Assembly: GCA_003158895.1 (NCBI GenBank)
Contig: PMLO01000043.1
Coordinates: 2,501-15,114, forward strand
Source: Propionibacteriaceae bacterium
GTDB lineage: Bacteria > Actinomycetota > Actinomycetes > Propionibacteriales > Propionibacteriaceae
DNA length: 12,614 nt
Direction of reading: 5' to 3'
Shown: positions 5,690-12,614 of the stretch, piece after piece
Numbering within the stretch: position 1 is the stretch's first letter
How the letters are laid out: each line of letters starts with the position of its first letter
The notes under the pieces: generated by a model
Database searches by the model: none
Seen by the model: the letters and a program-made list of their open reading frames with translations, nothing else
What the model was told of the DNA's origin: nothing
Program-made: the position numbers and the translations under genes

Positions 5690-7921
5690 TCAGGGCACCA
5701 CGGCGAATCTCGCCGAGAGCAGGCTGGAATCGCGTGAATCCGGGCCGACCAGCAGCTCGAAGTCCCCGGGCTCGACGACCCGTTTCGTGTTCGCGTCCAC
5801 GATCGAACACTCCGACACCGGAAGGTCGAGTGACACCCGGGTCGACTCCCCGGGTTCCACGGTCACCTTCTGGAAGCCTTTGAGCTCCTTGTCGGCCCAC
5901 GTGACAGACGTGACGAGGTCGCGCACGTACCACTGCAGGGTCTCCGTCACCGGCCGGTCGCCGGTGTTCTCGATGGTCACGCTGGCACGGACGGAGCCGT
6001 CGACCCCGACGGTCGCAGCATCCAGGCGGAGGTCGGTGTACTCGACACTGCTGTACGAGAGGCCCTGGCCGAACGCGAACGCCGGCTCCTGCGTGAGGTC
6101 GGCGTAGCGGTTGCCGTGCTGGCCGCGGATCTGGTTGTAGTAGGTCGGCTGCTGGCCGGAATGTACGGGGAACGAGATCGGCAGGCGTCCGCTCGGCTCG
6201 ATGTCGCCGAAGATGAGTTCGGCGATGGCCTGGCCGCCGACGTCACCGGGGTTGAACGCCTCGATGAGGGCTGACGTCGCGGCGAGCTCGGGCGGCAGCA
6301 CGAGCGGCTTGCCGTTGATGAGCACGACCACCACCCGCTTGCCGAGATCGACGATCCGGCGCCAGAGCTCGCGCTGCCCGCCCTGCAGCTCGAGGGTCGC
6401 CGTGGACCTGCCTTCGCCGGTCAGGAAGACGTTGTCGCCCAGCACCAGCACGACGACGTCGGCCGCCGAGGCCACCGTGACGGCCTCTGCCAGCTGGCCC
6501 TCGTCCGGGGCCACGGGCGTGATCACCGGGTACTGCGGTTGTCCGTCTTCGCCGATACCCCAGGAACCGGTCTGCGTGGCGATGCCGCAGCCTGTCGCGT
6601 GGGTGACGGTCCAGCCGTGGCCCGCCGCGAGTTGACGTACGCCGTCGAGAACAGTGACCACACCCTCTGGGATGTAGTCAAGCCCCAGCCAGGAGCACTG
6701 GCCGGACCCTCCGGCCCAGTCGCCCAGTTGCGTCGCAGGGTCGTCAGCATTGGGCCCGATCACGGCGATCGTGCCTGACGGCGCCGTGATCGGCAGGGTG
6801 CCATCGTTGGTGAGCAGTACGAGGGACTCCCGGGCGATCTCCAGGTTCGTCTGCCGATGCTCGTCGCAGCCGATGACCTCACGCTGCCGCTCGAGGTCGG
6901 GGCCGCCGGGATTCTCGAACAGGCCGAGCTCGAACTTGCACGCCAGGATCCGTGACACGGCCGCGTCGATCGTCGACTCGCTCAGCAACCCCTTGCGTAC
7001 AGCCTCCTGCGCACCGTCGTAGAACTGCGGCGTCGTCATCGTCATGTCGTTGCCGGCATCCATCGCCCGGGCCGCGGCCTCGGTGTAGTCGGCGCAGATC
7101 TTCTGCTCCCACACCATCCGGCCCACGTTGTCCCAGTCGGTGACCAGGACCCCCGCGTAGCCCCACTCGCCACGCAGGACGTCGCCGAGCAGCCACCGGT
7201 TCACGGTGATCGGCTGGCCGTCGATCGCCTCGTAACCGAGCATGAACGTGCCCGCGCCCTCGCGCGCGACGCGCTCGAATGGAGGGGTGAACCAGCTCAG
7301 CAGCTTGCGCCGTGAGATGTCGGCCTCGGAGGCGTCGCGTCCGCCCTGCGTCTCGGAGTAGCCCGCGAAGTGCTTCGCGGTCGCCAGCATCGAGGTGTCG
7401 TCTCGCAGTTCGGACCCCTGGTAGCCCGCCACCATGGCCGATGCGAGCTCGCCGATGAGGTACGGATCTTCCCCGAACGTCTCGTCGACCCGACCCCAGC
7501 GCAGGTCCCGCGCGATGCACAGCACGGGCGAGAACGTCCACTTGAAACCGGTGCTCGTCGCTTCCACAGCAGTGATTCTGGCCATCCGGCGGGCGTTCTC
7601 CGGTCGCCAGCTGCAGGCGACGGCGAGCTGCGTCCCGAAGATGGTGGCGCCCGGCCAGAAGGAGTGGCCATGGATGCAGTCGTCGGCCAGCAGCAGCGGG
7701 ATGCCGAGCCTGGTGGCGGCCGCCAGCTCGATCGCGAGGCCCATCCGATCAGGCGGGATATGGAGCAGCGAACCGACGTTCTGCCTAGTCACAATGTCAT
7801 CGAGGTCGCCCTGGGCATCGAGCTGCATGCACTGGCCAACCTTCTCGGCGAGCGTCATCCGGGCCAGCAGATCCGCGACGCGATCGGCGGTCGCGAGGCT
7901 GCTGTCCTGGTACGCGAGCAT
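5690..7921 (-). CDS. Glycoside hydrolase family 3 beta-glycosidase (beta-glucosidase-like), cytoplasmic
   Basis: Removes beta-linked sugars from non-reducing ends by a retaining mechanism. With ATG 7921 (GGGG five bases upstream; a GTG one codon earlier is too close to that site) the protein has 743 residues. Domains in order: GH3 N-terminal barrel about 15-335, with LLADDCIHG (77-85), RWGRVDETFGEDPYLIGE (141-158), KHF (183-185) and the nucleophile Asp262 in LVTDWDNV; GH3 C-terminal sandwich about 365-590, with the likely acid/base Glu503 in TGEGRSTATLELQGGQ; and a fibronectin-III-like end domain about 655-728. There is no signal peptide, so it should act inside the cell on imported oligosaccharides. 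It is divergent from the GH2 beta-mannosidase. Beta-glucosidase is the likeliest activity; beta-xylosidase or another GH3 specificity is possible. Confidence 0.92.
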   Translation of the reverse strand: MLAYQDSSLATADRVADLLARMTLAEKVGQCMQLDAQGDLDDIVTRQNVGSLLHIPPDRMGLAIELAAATRLGIPLLLADDCIHGHSFWPGATIFGTQLAVACSWRPENARRMARITAVEATSTGFKWTFSPVLCIARDLRWGRVDETFGEDPYLIGELASAMVAGYQGSELRDDTSMLATAKHFAGYSETQGGRDASEADISRRKLLSWFTPPFERVAREGAGTFMLGYEAIDGQPITVNRWLLGDVLRGEWGYAGVLVTDWDNVGRMVWEQKICADYTEAAARAMDAGNDMTMTTPQFYDGAQEAVRKGLLSESTIDAAVSRILACKFELGLFENPGGPDLERQREVIGCDEHRQTNLEIARESLVLLTNDGTLPITAPSGTIAVIGPNADDPATQLGDWAGGSGQCSWLGLDYIPEGVVTVLDGVRQLAAGHGWTVTHATGCGIATQTGSWGIGEDGQPQYPVITPVAPDEGQLAEAVTVASAADVVVLVLGDNVFLTGEGRSTATLELQGGQRELWRRIVDLGKRVVVVLINGKPLVLPPELAATSALIEAFNPGDVGGQAIAELIFGDIEPSGRLPISFPVHSGQQPTYYNQIRGQHGNRYADLTQEPAFAFGQGLSYSSVEYTDLRLDAATVGVDGSVRASVTIENTGDRPVTETLQWYVRDLVTSVTWADKELKGFQKVTVEPGESTRVSLDLPVSECSIVDANTKRVVEPGDFELLVGPDSRDSSLLSARFAVVP

Positions 7922-8043
7922 CACGTCCCCTTTGACGAGATCGAACGATAACGAAACGGTTACCCCGCGACTGAGGCCCAGTTCGTGGTGTTACTGTCTG
8001 GTCAGTAACTGTACGACTCCGCCTGCCTCAATGGAGAGGATTC
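7922..8043. promoter_or_regulatory. Divergent GH3/GH2 control region
   Basis: This 122-base gap carries the start signals for both glycosidases. It contains GGGG before the GH3 ATG, GGAGAGGA (8033-8040) before the GH2 ATG, a 20-bp inverted repeat (7990-8009), and a weaker LacI-like TAAC-N6-GTTA at 7949-7962. A TACGAC at about 8012-8017 is a possible -10 for GH2, though I see no good -35. Co-regulation of the two divergent genes from this region is an inference. Confidence 0.6.
7990..8009. promoter_or_regulatory. 20-bp inverted repeat, candidate operator
   Basis: GTTACTG (7990-7996) and CAGTAAC (8003-8009) are perfect 7-bp inverted arms around TCTGGT. The element lies 34 bases before the GH2 start and would overlap or adjoin its promoter. 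Its sequence differs from the palindrome in front of the TetR gene, so it may be read by a regulator outside this window. Confidence 0.6.
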
Positions 8044-10632
8044 ATGGGAATCGAAAGCCTCGGCGATGAGTCCGTCCGTGTAGCTGACGGATGGCTCGAC
8101 CTCACCGGAAGTGCGTGGACCCTTCGTGCCGACCCGACCACCTCGGCGTGGTCGGCCGTGCCGGAGAACGTGCGCACGCCCGTTGCTTTCGGCATCCCGG
8201 GGACTGTGCCGGGATGTGTCCACACCGACCTCATCACCGCCGGGCTCCTGGCCGATCCGTACTTCGGTTCGGCCGAGGCCGACCAGGCATGGGTCGGGCA
8301 GCAGACCTGGAGCTACTCCTTCACGCTGAACCTCACGGGTGAGTCGGAAGAGCTGTACGCAGACAACTGCGACCTGGTGTGCGAGGGGCTCGACACGATC
8401 GCGGAGATCCGCGTCAACGGCCGCACGATGGGCACCTCGGCCAACATGCACCGACGCAACGTCTTCCCGATCCGCCCGAACATCGGCGTCGGCCCGAACC
8501 ACATCGAGATCGTCTTCCGTCCCGCCCTCGAGTACACGACGCAGATGGCGGACCTCGTCGGGGAAAGGATCCACGTCGAGACGCACCCGTTCAACCTCAT
8601 CCGCAAGATGGCCTGCAACTTCGGCTGGGACTGGGGACCATCGCTGGTCACCGCCGGCATCTGGAAACCGATCGGGCTGCGCAGCTGGGACCACGCACGG
8701 ATCACTGATGTCGGCGTCTTCGCCACGGCGACCGAGAACGAGGCGGGCGACTGGCAGGGAAACCTGCGCGTCGACGTACAGATCCAGGGCGAGACCCGGT
8801 TCGGTGCGGTCACCGTACGTGTCTCTGGCCACGGGGCATCAGGCCAAGCCGTCGCCATAGCTGAGGACTGGACCCAGGTCGAGCTCACGCTCACAGACAT
8901 CCAGCCCTGGTGGCCGCACAGCCTCGGTGAGCAGCCCCTGTACGACGTCGAGGTCGTCTTCCACAACGACGTCCGAGTGCTCGACACGATCCACAAGCGC
9001 ACGGGCTTCCGTACGGTCGCGCTCGACACGACGCCGGACCCCGATGGCAAGGGCGCCTCGTTCGGCTTCGTGATCAATGGAGTCCCGATCTTCGCCCGAG
9101 GCATGGACTGGATCCCGGACGACTGCTTCCCGAGCCGCATCACGCCGCAGCGGTACCGCGAGCGTGTCCAGCAGGCCAAGGACGCCCACGTCGACCTGCT
9201 CCGCGTCTGGGGCGGCGGCCTGTACGAGCAGGAGGCCTTCTACGAGGCCTGCGACGAGCTCGGCGTCATGGTCTGGCAGGACTTCGCGCTCGCGTGCGCC
9301 GCGTACCCGGAGGAGGAGCCGTTCGCCCTCGAGTTCGAGGCCGAAGCCCGCGACAATGTGATCCGCCTCTCCGCGTACCCCTCGCTCGTTCTCTGGAACG
9401 GCAACAACGAGAACATCTGGGGCCACGAAGACTGGGGCTGGAAAGAGCAGCTCCAGGGACGGACGTGGGGTGCGGACTACTACTACCGCCTGTTCCCCGA
9501 GATCGTGGCCGAGCTCGACCCGAGCCGTCCGTACTGGCCGGGCAGCCCGTCGTCAGGGCCGGCGGAGCTGTACCCGAACGACCCGAACTACGGCTGCATC
9601 CACATCTGGGACGTCTGGAACGCGCGCGACTACACCTGCTACGACGACTACTCCCCTCGCTTCGTGTCGGAGTTCGGCTACCAGGGACCTGCTACGTACG
9701 CGACGTGGGCGCGCGCGCTCGCGCCCGAGGACCTCAGCGCGACCAGCGACGCGATGCTCGTGCACCAGAAGGCCGCCGGCGGCAACACGAAGCTCAACGA
9801 CGGCATCAGGGGCCACCTGCCGATGCCCGGCGAGACGGCTGCCGACTTCGACGAGTGGTTGTTCGCCATGCAGGTGCAGCAGGCACGAGCGGTGCGGTAC
9901 GGGATCGAGCGCTGGCGCTCGCTGCGCGGCCGCTGTCTCGGCTCGATCGTCTGGCAGTTCAACGACTGCTGGCCCGTCACCAGCTGGGCTGCCCTCGACC
10001 TCGGCACCAACGCCGCGGGGGAGCCGGTCGCCCGTCGCAAGCCGCTCTGGTACGCGGTGCGCTCGGCGTACGCGGACCACCTCGTCACCGTGCAGCACGA
10101 CGACTCAGGCTGGCGTGCCGTCCTGGTCAACGACGGTACGGACACCTGGGCGGTGATGGGCACTATCGCGCTCCGCACCCTGGATGGCGACGTCCTCTGG
10201 TCACAAGGTTGCGACGAGACGCTGGCGCCGCGGTCGCGCAAGGACCTCGTGCTGTCAGGTCTCCCGGCCACGGATCGTACGGACGTGGCGATCGTCGTCA
10301 CCGCGGAGGGCGCGGAACGGGCCGTCAAGCTTCTCGTCGAGGACGTGGACCTGCCGCTGCCCGAGCCTGTGTACGAAACGTCAGTCGCGCGTACGGACGA
10401 AGGCGTCGCCGTCACCGTCACCGCACGAAGCTTCCTGCGCTCGCTCTGTGTCTTCCCGGACCGGGTGTCCGAGGACGCTTGGGCCGACAGCCTGCTCGTG
10501 GACCTCTTCCCTGGCGACGCGCACACCTTCACGATCGCGGGGGACATCCCCGAGGACGCATTCTCTCACCTCACCTCACGGCCGGTGCTGCGTTCAGTGA
10601 CGAAACCGTTGACCCCGAGCGAGGCCGCATGA
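8044..10632 (+). CDS. Glycoside hydrolase family 2 beta-mannosidase, cytoplasmic
   Basis: Releases mannose from the non-reducing end of beta-mannosides. The protein has 862 residues, normal for bacterial GH2 beta-mannosidases (about 820-880). GGAGAGGA (8033-8040) sits just before the ATG. Domains: sugar-binding jelly roll about 10-215, with PGTVPGCVHTDLITAGLL (50-67), a beta-mannosidase signature; immunoglobulin-like domain about 220-330; TIM barrel about 340-650; beta-sandwich C-terminus to 862. Active-site motifs: GMDWIPDDCF (353-362), RVWGGG (387-392), acid/base Glu456 in LWNGNNE, and nucleophile Glu543 in FVSEFGYQG. The GxxWIPxD and WNGNNE forms point to beta-mannosidase rather than beta-galactosidase or beta-glucuronidase. 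There is no signal peptide, so it should act on imported oligosaccharides. It is divergent from GH3 and followed after 136 bases by a solute-binding lipoprotein. Specificity for plant mannan versus N-glycan core mannoside is not determinable. Confidence 0.94.
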   Translation: MGIESLGDESVRVADGWLDLTGSAWTLRADPTTSAWSAVPENVRTPVAFGIPGTVPGCVHTDLITAGLLADPYFGSAEADQAWVGQQTWSYSFTLNLTGESEELYADNCDLVCEGLDTIAEIRVNGRTMGTSANMHRRNVFPIRPNIGVGPNHIEIVFRPALEYTTQMADLVGERIHVETHPFNLIRKMACNFGWDWGPSLVTAGIWKPIGLRSWDHARITDVGVFATATENEAGDWQGNLRVDVQIQGETRFGAVTVRVSGHGASGQAVAIAEDWTQVELTLTDIQPWWPHSLGEQPLYDVEVVFHNDVRVLDTIHKRTGFRTVALDTTPDPDGKGASFGFVINGVPIFARGMDWIPDDCFPSRITPQRYRERVQQAKDAHVDLLRVWGGGLYEQEAFYEACDELGVMVWQDFALACAAYPEEEPFALEFEAEARDNVIRLSAYPSLVLWNGNNENIWGHEDWGWKEQLQGRTWGADYYYRLFPEIVAELDPSRPYWPGSPSSGPAELYPNDPNYGCIHIWDVWNARDYTCYDDYSPRFVSEFGYQGPATYATWARALAPEDLSATSDAMLVHQKAAGGNTKLNDGIRGHLPMPGETAADFDEWLFAMQVQQARAVRYGIERWRSLRGRCLGSIVWQFNDCWPVTSWAALDLGTNAAGEPVARRKPLWYAVRSAYADHLVTVQHDDSGWRAVLVNDGTDTWAVMGTIALRTLDGDVLWSQGCDETLAPRSRKDLVLSGLPATDRTDVAIVVTAEGAERAVKLLVEDVDLPLPEPVYETSVARTDEGVAVTVTARSFLRSLCVFPDRVSEDAWADSLLVDLFPGDAHTFTIAGDIPEDAFSHLTSRPVLRSVTKPLTPSEAA

Positions 10633-10641
10633 GGGTGGACT

Positions 10642-10658
10642 GACACAATCGCGGTGTC
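10642..10658 (+). terminator. Small hairpin after the beta-mannosidase gene
   Basis: GACAC (10642-10646) and GTGTC (10654-10658) pair around AATCGCG, ten bases past the GH2 stop. The stem is short and no T-run follows, so termination here is doubtful; read-through to the binding-protein gene remains possible. Confidence 0.25.
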
Positions 10659-10684
10659 GGCAGTGCAGCCGGCGGGGAGCCGCT

Positions 10685-10768
10685 CCGTAAGCACTCGAAT
10701 ACTCAAAAACACTTTGTCTTCCAGTCATTGAAAGGGCCCAACGCCGGGCCAAACCAACGGAGGTAACA
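10685..10768 (+). promoter_or_regulatory. AT-richer leader of the solute-binding protein gene
   Basis: Bases about 10685-10735 are clearly richer in A and T than anything around them, as expected for a promoter in GC-rich DNA. AATACT (10698-10703) and TTGTCT (10714-10719) are weak hexamer matches that do not form a well-spaced pair. A five-pair hairpin GGCCC/GGGCC (10735-10750) follows, then GGAGG (10759-10763) five bases before the ATG. I infer a separate promoter for the transporter genes here; the exact start site cannot be set by eye. Confidence 0.45.
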
Positions 10769-12571
10769 ATGTCGGATTCAGTCTTCTTCACCCCGTCTCG
10801 CCGGACGCTTTTGAAGCTCGGCGGCGTGGTGGCTGGTGGGGCGGCTCTCGCAGCTTGTTCCAGCAAGACCCCAGCTGCCACAGGCTCGGGCTCAGCGGGC
10901 ACTCTGCCCGGTATCGGCAACAACGGTCAGGTCGGCAAGGGCCGCACCGGCGCCAACGCCGACACCCTGTTCGTCGCGGGCTTCCAGTGGGGCCCGCCCA
11001 CCACGTACAACCCCTTCTCGCCGACCGCCGCGTGGCCGGCCAGCTCCAACGTCATGCAGATTGTGTACGAGTCGCTGCTCCGCTGGAACATCCTGACCGG
11101 TGAGATCATGCCCGGCCTGGCTGCCAAGTACACGGTCGACGGCACCAGCACGGTCACCCTCACCATGCAGGACGGGATCACCTTCAACGACGGCACCCCC
11201 TGCACGGCCCAGGACGCTGCGTTCTCGTTCAACATCGGCAAGACCGCCACCGGCATTTCCGTCGCCTCCTTCTTCCAGGCAGCCGACTCCATCGACGCCA
11301 CCGACGACAAGACGATCGTCATCAAGATCAACCAGACCACCAAGAACGTCGGTCAGGTTCTCCAGATGCTCTGCGAGAACTACGTCGTCCCGCAGAAGGT
11401 CTTCTCTGCCCTCGCGGCTGACAAGGTCTCCTCGGAGATCATGACCACCCCCGTCGGCACCGGCCCGTTCAAGGTCGACACCGCGGACCAGACGCAGGTC
11501 GTCCTCACGCAGACCGGCAGCTACTGGGGCAAGACGTACTACGGCGGCCTCCCGGTGATGAAGACGATCATCCACCCGATCTTCAAGGGCAACGAGGACG
11601 CCAACCTCCAGTTCACTAACGGTGGCCTCGACATCTGCCAGACGTTCCAGAGCCAGATCTGGAAGACCTGGGAGGCCGGAAAGCCCACGGGAACCTACCT
11701 CAAGGCCAAGCCGTACTACGTCCCCGGCAGCCTGCCCATGCTCATCATGAACACCACGAAGCCCGGCCTCGACAGCGCGATCGTGCGCAAGGCCATCGTC
11801 ACGGCCATCGACTACGCGTCGATCTCCGACACGGCGATGTCCGGCTACTCCGACACGGTTCAGGCCAGCCTGATCCTGCCGTCCGGCGCCGAGTCGAAGT
11901 TCTTCAACCAGTCCGACGCCACGGCCAACGGCTGGAAGTACGACAAGACAGCCGCTGAGAAGCTCCTCACCGACGCCGGCGCCACCAAGGGCAGCGACGG
12001 CATCTACGTCCTCAACGGCAAGCGCCTCGGAGGGTACAAGATCATCACGCCGACGGGCTGGACCGACTGGAACGCCTCCTGCGAGATCATCGCGTCGAGC
12101 CTCAAGGCGATCGGCATCGAGGTGGCGACGAACTTCCCGCAGCAGGCCGAGACCACTCAGGCGATCCAGGGCGGCACGTTCGACATGTGCGTCTGGTACG
12201 TCTCCGGAGTGAACCCGTCCAGCCCGTGGGCGCGTTTCCGCGACGTCATGAGCCAGTCGCTCATGAAGCCCGTGGGCACGACCTCCTTCGCCAACTACGG
12301 CCGGTGGACCAACGCTGATGCGGAGGACCTCCTCACGACTGCCGCGCAGGCAGCTGACGACGCAGGCAAGAAGGCCGCCTACGACAAGCTCGACGCGCTG
12401 TACCGCAAGGAGATCCCGGCTGCACCGATCATGTACCGCCCGGATGAGTTCTACGAGTACTCAGCTGTGAACTTCTACAACTGGGCGGACGAGAAGAACA
12501 CCTACGCGCCGCCGATGTTCCGCGGGGCCGGCAACACCTGGATGTACAAGATCAAGAAGATCGCCGGCTGA
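10769..12571 (+). CDS. ABC transporter solute-binding lipoprotein, family 5 (peptide/oligosaccharide type)
   Basis: Captures substrate outside the membrane and delivers it to an ABC permease. GGAGG five bases before the ATG gives a strong start; the protein has 600 residues, typical of family 5. The N-terminus reads SRRTLLK (10-16), close to the twin-arginine consensus, then a hydrophobic stretch and lipobox LAAC with the lipidated Cys30, followed by a Ser/Thr/Gly-rich linker. The family-5 domain runs from about 65 to 590 and includes IVYESLLRWN, PGLAAKYTVDG, the DGTPCTAQDAAFSFN segment and GTGPFKV. Although the family is named for peptides, several members bind oligosaccharides (the beta-glucoside and beta-mannoside binders of Thermotoga are known examples). 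The glycosidases upstream suggest the same here. It uses a narrow set of C-ending codons and AAG for lysine, as for a highly expressed gene. A peptide substrate remains possible. Confidence 0.9.
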   Translation: MSDSVFFTPSRRTLLKLGGVVAGGAALAACSSKTPAATGSGSAGTLPGIGNNGQVGKGRTGANADTLFVAGFQWGPPTTYNPFSPTAAWPASSNVMQIVYESLLRWNILTGEIMPGLAAKYTVDGTSTVTLTMQDGITFNDGTPCTAQDAAFSFNIGKTATGISVASFFQAADSIDATDDKTIVIKINQTTKNVGQVLQMLCENYVVPQKVFSALAADKVSSEIMTTPVGTGPFKVDTADQTQVVLTQTGSYWGKTYYGGLPVMKTIIHPIFKGNEDANLQFTNGGLDICQTFQSQIWKTWEAGKPTGTYLKAKPYYVPGSLPMLIMNTTKPGLDSAIVRKAIVTAIDYASISDTAMSGYSDTVQASLILPSGAESKFFNQSDATANGWKYDKTAAEKLLTDAGATKGSDGIYVLNGKRLGGYKIITPTGWTDWNASCEIIASSLKAIGIEVATNFPQQAETTQAIQGGTFDMCVWYVSGVNPSSPWARFRDVMSQSLMKPVGTTSFANYGRWTNADAEDLLTTAAQAADDAGKKAAYDKLDALYRKEIPAAPIMYRPDEFYEYSAVNFYNWADEKNTYAPPMFRGAGNTWMYKIKKIAG

Positions 12572-12601
12572 GCTCTCCTGATCATCTAGGGGCCGACTAA
12601 C

Positions 12602-12608
12602 AAAGGAG
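12602..12608 (+). promoter_or_regulatory. Ribosome binding site for a gene beyond the window
   Basis: AAAGGAG lies 30 bases past the binding-protein stop and is followed by TTGGAT, where the window ends. If the next base is G, an ATG would begin at 12613, with four bases of spacing. By position the missing gene is most likely an ABC permease in the same operon, since no terminator hairpin is visible in 12572-12601. Confidence 0.5.
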
Positions 12609-12614
12609 TTGGAT

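Noticed and set aside
5607..5933. Upstream extension of the TetR protein, overlapping the GH3 3' end
   Set aside because: The extension has no homology pattern and would run through the palindrome; ATG 5606 has GAGAGGA at proper spacing and gives a normal TetR length.
7922..7924. GTG as the GH3 start, one codon earlier
   Set aside because: Only two bases separate it from the GGGG site; the following ATG has the usual five.
8002..8832. 276-residue open frame antisense to the beta-mannosidase start and control region
   Set aside because: No domain, low-complexity composition, opposite a gene with clear catalytic motifs.
9294..10643. 449-residue open frame on the plus strand overlapping the beta-mannosidase
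   Set aside because: It is Arg/Gly/Pro-rich shadow translation in another frame of a well-supported GH2 gene, with no motif; open alternative frames are normal in GC-rich DNA.
1..12614. CRISPR array, tRNA/rRNA genes, insertion sequences, phage or toxin-antitoxin genes
   Set aside because: No regularly spaced repeats, no tRNA-like cloverleaf, no transposase or integrase motifs and no terminal repeats were seen on either strand.

Overview
This 12.6 kb window is high-GC DNA from an actinobacterium. The signs are strong G/C preference at third codon positions, GTG starts, ATGA-overlapping genes, an LCP cell-wall transferase of actinobacterial type next to purKE, and frequent GTACG. A member of the Propionibacteriales is my best guess, but only from overall style; no marker gene in the window fixes the genus. 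Coding density is very high and no gene-free stretch exceeds about 140 bases. I see no tRNA, rRNA, insertion sequence, CRISPR array or phage gene.

Left part (1-3183, + strand): the end of purK, translationally coupled to purE (two steps of de novo purine synthesis), then a membrane-anchored LytR-CpsA-Psr (LCP) protein expected to attach glycopolymers to peptidoglycan. This is ordinary chromosomal core.

Middle (3209-5606): a luciferase-like (LLM) flavin-dependent oxidoreductase on the minus strand, divergent from a small NAD(P)-binding protein of the NADPH:F420-reductase type on the plus strand. The latter converges tail to tail, with a 4-base gap, on a TetR-family regulator. The regulator has a perfect 16-bp palindrome just upstream, which is a good candidate for its own operator.

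Right part (5690-12614): a glycoside-utilisation locus. A cytoplasmic GH3 beta-glycosidase (minus) and a cytoplasmic GH2 beta-mannosidase (plus) diverge from a 122-bp control region that holds a 20-bp inverted repeat. Downstream of the beta-mannosidase is a family-5 solute-binding lipoprotein with a Tat-like signal and lipobox, followed at the window edge by a strong ribosome binding site for a gene beyond the window, probably an ABC permease. The most economical reading is an import-then-hydrolyse route: the lipoprotein captures beta-linked manno- or glucomanno-oligosaccharides, an ABC transporter brings them in, and the two exo-glycosidases without signal peptides degrade them to monosaccharides. 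The substrate is inferred from enzyme family only. I found no clearly novel system; the most worthwhile leads are the two distinct operator-like palindromes and the possible oligosaccharide role of a 'peptide-type' binding protein.
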